A DNA stretch of 10,287 bases from Fidelibacterota bacterium TCS52 (GTDB lineage: Bacteria > Fidelibacterota > Fidelibacteria > Fidelibacterales > Fidelibacteraceae). A program made the translations under genes and the position numbers. Shown piece after piece: positions 7,092 through 10,287 of the stretch. The DNA lies in NCBI GenBank assembly GCA_001577215.1, contig LSCC01000057.1:1-10287 (forward strand). The letters are read 5' to 3'. How positions within the stretch are numbered: the stretch's first letter is position 1; the number at the start of each line of letters is the position of its first letter. A model generated the notes under the pieces. It ran no database searches, was not told where the DNA came from, and saw only the letters and a program-made list of their open reading frames with translations.

Positions 7092-8278
7092 ATTAACATT
7101 TTAAATATTTCATCAGCTAATTCATTTTTTGTCATTAATTTCTTTTCAAGAATTTTCTCATCTTTTGTGATTATTGTAGTTTTATTTGTGTCGCCTCCGA
7201 AAGCAGCACCTTTTTCATTTGGATCATTTACAATTATATAATCCAAATTTTTCTTTTTTAATTTTTCAATTGAGTTGTGAATTTTATTTTCAGTTTCAAC
7301 ACTAAATCCAACTAATATTTGATTTTTTTTAATTTTTCCCAATTCTAATAAAATATCTTTTGTTGTTGTAAAATTTAATGTTTTTGGAATGTTGGATTTT
7401 TTTATTTTAATTGATTCTTTTGTTGTTGGTTTCAGATCTTCAACTGCTGCCGACATTATTACAATATCTGCCCAATCAAATTTTTCAAGAACGGCCTTGC
7501 GCATATTTTCACTTGAAATCACTGAAGTTGTGTCAATATTTTTAGGTGGTAGGATGGAAGTGGGACCTAAAATTAATTTAACATTTCCACCATGTTTTTT
7601 CGCAGAATTTGCTAGGGCAATTCCCATTTTTCCGGTGGAAGGATTTGAAATGAATCGTACTGAATCCAAATATTCTCTTGTCGGACCTCCGGTAATTAAA
7701 ATATTTTTATCTTTCAATGGCTTATCACTCATAGAGAGCAAATTGCTAATAATGACGCTTTCACTTGCCAATCTTCCAATTCCTTCGCCTTCAATATTTG
7801 TTGCTAATTTTCCCTTTTCCGGCTCAATAATGTTATAACCGTTATTAATAAGAGATTCTTTATTTTTTGTGAAAAATGAGTTATGATACATGTTTTTATT
7901 CATTGCTAAAGCGAAAAAAGTATTCTCAGGTTTAGAAGTCATTAACATTGTACTTAATAGATCATCTGCAATTCCATTAGCAACTTTTCCAATAATATTT
8001 GCAGTAGCCGGCGCGACTAAAAAAATATCAGATTGACTTACAAGATCTATATGACGAGTAGAAACGATCCTATCTTTTTCAAACATATCTGTAAGAACTT
8101 TATTTCCGGTAAAAGTCTCAAAAATAAGAGGTGTCATAAATTCTTGAGCAGATTTTGTCATTATCACTCTTACATCACAATTGTGATCATTGATAAGATG
8201 ACGAATGAGAGAAGCAATTTTATAAATTGCAATTCCACCTGTTAAACCGAGTAATACTTTTTTATTATTTAAATTCAT
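7088..8278 (-). CDS. coaBC: Bifunctional phosphopantothenoylcysteine decarboxylase/phosphopantothenate-cysteine ligase
   Basis: CoaBC joins cysteine to 4'-phosphopantothenate (CoaB) and decarboxylates the product with FMN (CoaC), giving 4'-phosphopantetheine for coenzyme A. From the ATG at 8278 the protein has 396 residues, a normal length. The CoaC half (about 1-180) shows TGGIAIYK (13-20), the catalytic His76 in RHIDL, APATAN and Asn127 in ALAMNKNMY. The CoaB half (about 188-396) shows ITGGPTREYLD, RFISNPSTGKMG (208-219), AAVEDLKP (277-284), KIKK and NDPNEKGAAFGG. Oddly, the loop that normally reads LACG..G.GR is LATNIEGEGIGR (158-169). Thr160 (codon ACA at 7801-7799) stands where the catalytic Cys is expected, with two extra residues. 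A TTG at 8281 could also start the frame, but the ATG sits better relative to AGAGAA (8289-8284). It follows rpoZ by 28 bases. Confidence 0.95.
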   Translation of the reverse strand: MNLNNKKVLLGLTGGIAIYKIASLIRHLINDHNCDVRVIMTKSAQEFMTPLIFETFTGNKVLTDMFEKDRIVSTRHIDLVSQSDIFLVAPATANIIGKVANGIADDLLSTMLMTSKPENTFFALAMNKNMYHNSFFTKNKESLINNGYNIIEPEKGKLATNIEGEGIGRLASESVIISNLLSMSDKPLKDKNILITGGPTREYLDSVRFISNPSTGKMGIALANSAKKHGGNVKLILGPTSILPPKNIDTTSVISSENMRKAVLEKFDWADIVIMSAAVEDLKPTTKESIKIKKSNIPKTLNFTTTKDILLELGKIKKNQILVGFSVETENKIHNSIEKLKKKNLDYIIVNDPNEKGAAFGGDTNKTTIITKDEKILEKKLMTKNELADEIFKMLI

Positions 8279-8306
8279 CAATTTTCTCTATTAAAATAAT
8301 AAATAA

Positions 8307-8588
8307 TTATTCGTCTTCTTCAACTTCTTCATTGGAATCTTTATAATCAAAGTCGATTTGGTTGTTTTTAAATTCTTCAATTGCAATAGTTGATGGTTTC
8401 TCAAAAGAAGAAAAGTCAATTTCATCATATTCCAAACTATCTTCAAGTTCTTCTTCTGATAAATATGATTTAATTTTAAATTTTTCTGATCTTTCTTGGT
8501 TTATTTGTCGCGCTCTTTTTGCAATAACTGTAATTGCCTCAAAAATATCTTGTTTTTCATTTTTGTTTAATTGATCAATTGGTGACAT
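8307..8588 (-). CDS. rpoZ: RNA polymerase omega subunit (RpoZ/Rpb6 family)
   Basis: Omega wraps the C-terminus of the beta' subunit and helps RNA polymerase assemble. The 93 residues contain the two conserved pieces of the family: EAITVIAKRARQIN (17-30) and KPSTIAIEEFKNNQIDF (64-80). Between them lies an acidic stretch (SEEELEDSLEYDEID, 44-58), and the protein ends in an acidic tail (NEEVEEDE). The N-terminus MSPIDQL lacks the MARVT-like motif that contacts ppGpp in the E. coli polymerase. Short length and divergence make this gene easy to miss, but its place directly after gmk matches the common gmk-rpoZ order. The ATG at 8588 has AAGGAG (8602-8597) eight bases upstream, overlapping the gmk stop codon. 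The gap to gmk is 12 bases. Confidence 0.88.
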   Translation of the reverse strand: MSPIDQLNKNEKQDIFEAITVIAKRARQINQERSEKFKIKSYLSEEELEDSLEYDEIDFSSFEKPSTIAIEEFKNNQIDFDYKDSNEEVEEDE

Positions 8589-8596
8589 TTTAAATT

Positions 8597-8602
8597 CTCC
8601 TT
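8597..8602 (-). promoter_or_regulatory. Ribosome binding site of rpoZ overlapping the gmk stop
   Basis: AAGGAG on the minus strand lies eight bases before the rpoZ ATG and shares bases with the gmk TAA (8603-8601). It is one of the most consensus-like sites in the window and should give rpoZ efficient independent initiation as well as coupling to gmk. Confidence 0.75.
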
Positions 8603-9173
8603 AAATATCGTTCTTTATTATTTTTTCAATTTTATTTATACAACTTCTTAATTTATCATTAATTACGATAAAATCAAAATTATCTTTTTCTTTTTTTTCC
8701 AATGAAATGCGCGAAAGTCGTTTTTCTATAGATTTCTCTGATTCCGTAGCCCTTCTCTTTAATCTTTGTGTAAGAAGCTTCTCATTTGGAATATCTATAA
8801 AGATAGTGATCGAATTATTTGGGAATTGTTTTTTTACATTTATAGCTCCCAAAACATCCAGATCAAGTATTAGTATTTCGCCATTATTAATTGAATTGGT
8901 AATTTGTTCTTTCATCGTCCCATAATATTCACCATGTACATTTTCAGATTCCACTAATTTATTGGAAAATAATAATTCATTAAATTTATCTGATGAGACG
9001 AAATAATAATCCCTACCGTTTTTTTCATAATCTCGCTTTTTTCTTGTTGTAGCAGAAATAGAAAATTTCCACGATTTGTTTTTTTGTAATAATTGTTTGA
9101 TTATTGTTGTTTTCCCGGCTCCGCTATGAGCTGCAAAAATTACCAATAATCCCTTTACTGAATGTTTTGACAT
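8601..9173 (-). CDS. gmk: Guanylate kinase
   Basis: Gmk phosphorylates GMP (and dGMP) to GDP with ATP, an essential step in GTP supply in the cytoplasm. The 190 residues match the usual length. The P-loop is AAHSGAGKTT (14-23). The GMP-binding part includes SISATTRKKRDYE (38-50), with Arg44, Arg47 and Glu50 kept, and DYYFVS. VHGEYYGT (79-86) and LDLDVLGA (103-110) follow. The lid and C-terminal region show RLKRRATESE and FDFIVIND. Compared with the usual APSGAGKT and TTR.PR.GE, His16 replaces Pro, Lys46 replaces Pro and Tyr49 replaces Gly. All residues I expect to be essential are kept, so activity is likely. The ATG at 9173 lies inside the end of yicC (19-base overlap), with AGGG at 9181-9178 as the binding site. 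In several bacteria this enzyme is inhibited by (p)ppGpp; a rel gene lies further down this operon. Confidence 0.96.
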   Translation of the reverse strand: MSKHSVKGLLVIFAAHSGAGKTTIIKQLLQKNKSWKFSISATTRKKRDYEKNGRDYYFVSSDKFNELLFSNKLVESENVHGEYYGTMKEQITNSINNGEILILDLDVLGAINVKKQFPNNSITIFIDIPNEKLLTQRLKRRATESEKSIEKRLSRISLEKKEKDNFDFIVINDKLRSCINKIEKIIKNDI

Positions 9174-10030
9174 TGTTCCCTTAATATTTCCACTTGATTC
9201 TTTAGTTCTACAACTTTTTGAGATATTTTAGAAGAATTTGCTTTGTTACCGATCGTTGTGATCTCTCTTAACATTTCTTGTAAAAGAAATATCAATCTTT
9301 TGCCGACATTTTCATAATATTCTAAATAGTTATTGAACTGAATTATATGACTTGACAATCTTTCATTTTCTTCTGAAATATCTAATTTATCTGCTAATAA
9401 GACAATCTCTTTTTCAATCGAACTGCCTTCTAATTTTTTAATGTTTAATAATTTTGTTACCCGATCTCTTAATTTATTTAAATGTTCAGATATGTTTCTT
9501 TTCTGTAATTTCTTAATAGATAAATTTTCTTTTTTAATGTTCTCTATAATTTTCTTAAAAGAACTTTTTATATGTTCTCCCTCTTTGACCTGCATTTCAA
9601 TTAAATTGTTTAGAGCACCTTCTGTACAATTTAATATTTCTTTTGCTAATTTAGAATTTATTAATTCTTCAGAATTAGTGGTAAAAATATCAGGTAACTG
9701 AATTAAATCAGATATTTTTAGATCATTGTCTAAATTGAACTCATTTTTTATAGAGTGTAATTCGTTTATATAATTTTTTAAGATACTTTTGTTGATAGTT
9801 TTGTTAATTATAGAACCAACATTATTTGAGAAAATTATTTTATAAGATATTTTACCTCTGGATATTTTATTTTTTAGTAAATTATTTAATTGCTCTTGAA
9901 GAAAATTTAATTCATTAGTTATATTAAAATATATATTAAAATAGCGACTATTCACAGAATGAATTTCTACATGAAATTTTTTCCCTTCAAATTCTCCCTC
10001 ATATCTTCCAAATCCTGTCATACTTTTCAA
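9155..10030 (-). CDS. yicC: YicC-family endoribonuclease
   Basis: YicC-family proteins are reported as oligomeric endoribonucleases acting on RNA in the cytoplasm; the substrate here is unknown. The 291 residues are a normal length. The N-terminal signature is MKSMTGFGRYEGEFEGK (1-17), followed by VEIHSVNSRYFNIYF (21-35). The C-terminal domain (about 205-291) ends with EMLREITTIGNKAN and VVELKNQVEILREQCQNIQ, the most conserved part of the family. The middle is rich in Lys and Glu and probably helical. The start is TTG at 10030: AAGGA at 10041-10037 lies six bases before it, and the family usually has two or three residues before SMTGFG. The ATG at 10021 would sit too far from that site. This is the first gene of the operon, and the yicC-gmk-rpoZ order is common in bacteria. 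Confidence 0.94.
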   Translation of the reverse strand: MKSMTGFGRYEGEFEGKKFHVEIHSVNSRYFNIYFNITNELNFLQEQLNNLLKNKISRGKISYKIIFSNNVGSIINKTINKSILKNYINELHSIKNEFNLDNDLKISDLIQLPDIFTTNSEELINSKLAKEILNCTEGALNNLIEMQVKEGEHIKSSFKKIIENIKKENLSIKKLQKRNISEHLNKLRDRVTKLLNIKKLEGSSIEKEIVLLADKLDISEENERLSSHIIQFNNYLEYYENVGKRLIFLLQEMLREITTIGNKANSSKISQKVVELKNQVEILREQCQNIQ

Positions 10031-10036
10031 AATATT

Positions 10037-10041
10037 TCCTT
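10037..10041 (-). promoter_or_regulatory. Ribosome binding site supporting the TTG start of yicC
   Basis: AAGGA on the minus strand, inside a longer A-rich run, is six bases before TTG at 10030-10028 and fifteen bases before the internal ATG at 10021. The spacing favours TTG. Confidence 0.75.
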
Positions 10042-10057
10042 TTTTATTTTGGGTAAT

Positions 10058-10086
10058 AGTATAATAAATTTTATGCTATATATCAA
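10058..10086 (-). promoter_or_regulatory. Sigma70-type promoter of the yicC operon
   Basis: On the minus strand TTGATA (10086-10081, five of six consensus matches) is followed by exactly 17 bases and then TATACT (10063-10058, five of six). This is the best promoter-like pair I found in the window. Transcription would begin near 10051, leaving a leader of about 20 bases that contains the yicC ribosome binding site. It is the likely main promoter for the gene series down to lnt. Confidence 0.65.
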
Positions 10087-10287
10087 ATAAAAACTTTGAT
10101 TTAATTGGAGGATGGGGAATGAATAATAAGCGTTGATGATTTGGGGATTTTCATAGATATTTAAAAATCATTATAGTACCAGAATTTTTAATCTGTAAGA
10201 AAATGTTTAAGTGCAAAATAAACTGAAAATTTCAAATTTTTTCTTTGGAAATGGTAATAATAATTAATAAAATAATATATACCTAAT
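10087..10287. other. Non-coding region upstream of yicC
   Basis: I see no gene on either strand in this stretch. The plus strand has an SD-like GGAGG at 10107-10111, but the ATGs after it open frames of only four or five codons. The region is AT-rich apart from two short G runs (TGGGGA at 10113-10118 and 10142-10147). It may hold control sites for the yicC operon or the space to the next gene beyond the right edge. No tRNA-like or terminator-like hairpin with a GC stem is visible. Confidence 0.6.
10170..10199 (-). promoter_or_regulatory. Possible second, upstream promoter of the yicC operon
   Basis: On the minus strand CTTACA (10199-10194, four of six) is followed after 18 bases by a perfect TATAAT (10175-10170). 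It would start transcription near 10163, about 130 bases before yicC. It is plausible as a second promoter, but chance matches are common in such AT-rich DNA. Confidence 0.35.

Noticed and set aside
7389..7838. Open frame of 149 codons on the plus strand inside coaBC
   Set aside because: It is fully antisense to conserved CoaB motifs and shows no recognisable domain.
8279..8281. TTG three bases before the coaBC ATG as the true start
   Set aside because: It would add only one residue, and the purine-rich AGAGAA upstream is better spaced for the ATG at 8278. It cannot be excluded, but nothing favours it.
10107..10135. GGAGG followed by ATGs on the plus strand, looking like the start of a divergent gene
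   Set aside because: The frame from 10112 stops after four codons and the one from 10120 after five, so no protein is encoded.
10204..10287. AT-rich hairpin-like stretch near the right edge as a terminator of a gene beyond the window
   Set aside because: The possible stems consist of A/T pairs only with very small loops, and there is no GC stem followed by a T run on either strand.
1..10287. Search for mobile elements, CRISPR arrays, defence or toxin-antitoxin genes and RNA genes
   Set aside because: All frames of useful length are explained by housekeeping genes, gaps are short, and no regular repeats, transposase motifs or tRNA-like folds were seen by eye. I find no evidence for a new system in this window.

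Overview
This is an ordinary chromosomal window from a very AT-rich bacterium (the lines I sampled run from roughly 18 to 38 % G+C). It is packed with housekeeping genes, all on the minus strand, so transcription runs from the right edge to the left. UGA acts as a normal stop codon (coaBC ends in TGA). The gene content and diverged family variants (acidic omega, IHF-like HU protein, archaeal-type Psd, single long bifunctional Rel) suggest a Gram-negative FCB-type bacterium. My best guess is the Marinimicrobia (SAR406) or a relative, but this rests on gene order and protein style, not on a marker gene. An Lnt homologue supports a lipoprotein-bearing, outer-membrane type of envelope.

Layout in transcription order. 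At 10287-10031 lies a non-coding leader with a good sigma70-type promoter. Then come yicC (10030-9155), gmk (9173-8601), rpoZ (8588-8307), coaBC (8278-7088), a family 4 uracil-DNA glycosylase (7091-6450), dnaB (6424-5063), a RelA/SpoT homologue (5063-2898), an HU/IHF-family protein (2883-2560), ruvX (2560-2147) and lnt (2142-592). After a 124-base gap comes psd, which starts at 467 and runs off the left edge. From yicC to lnt the gaps are 28 bases or less, and four junctions overlap (19, 4, 1 and 1 bases). These ten genes are therefore best read as one operon or a series of overlapping transcripts.

Functionally, the front of the operon handles RNA processing and nucleotide supply (YicC, Gmk), RNA polymerase assembly (omega) and coenzyme A synthesis (CoaBC). 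The middle handles DNA uracil repair, the replicative helicase and (p)ppGpp synthesis and hydrolysis. The end handles nucleoid structure, RuvX-type rRNA processing and the envelope (lipoprotein N-acylation, then phosphatidylethanolamine synthesis). Keeping gmk, rpoZ and a rel/spoT gene on one transcript recalls the E. coli gmk-rpoZ-spoT neighbourhood. It places the alarmone enzyme beside proteins that are alarmone targets in other bacteria.

I found no mobile element, CRISPR array, tRNA, rRNA, toxin-antitoxin pair, broken gene or clearly new system. The points most worth a second look are small. The CoaC half of CoaBC has threonine where the catalytic cysteine is expected. Guanylate kinase has an unusual P-loop and GMP-binding loop. 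Omega lacks the N-terminal MAR motif and is very acidic. Two genes (yicC, dnaB) use well-supported TTG starts.
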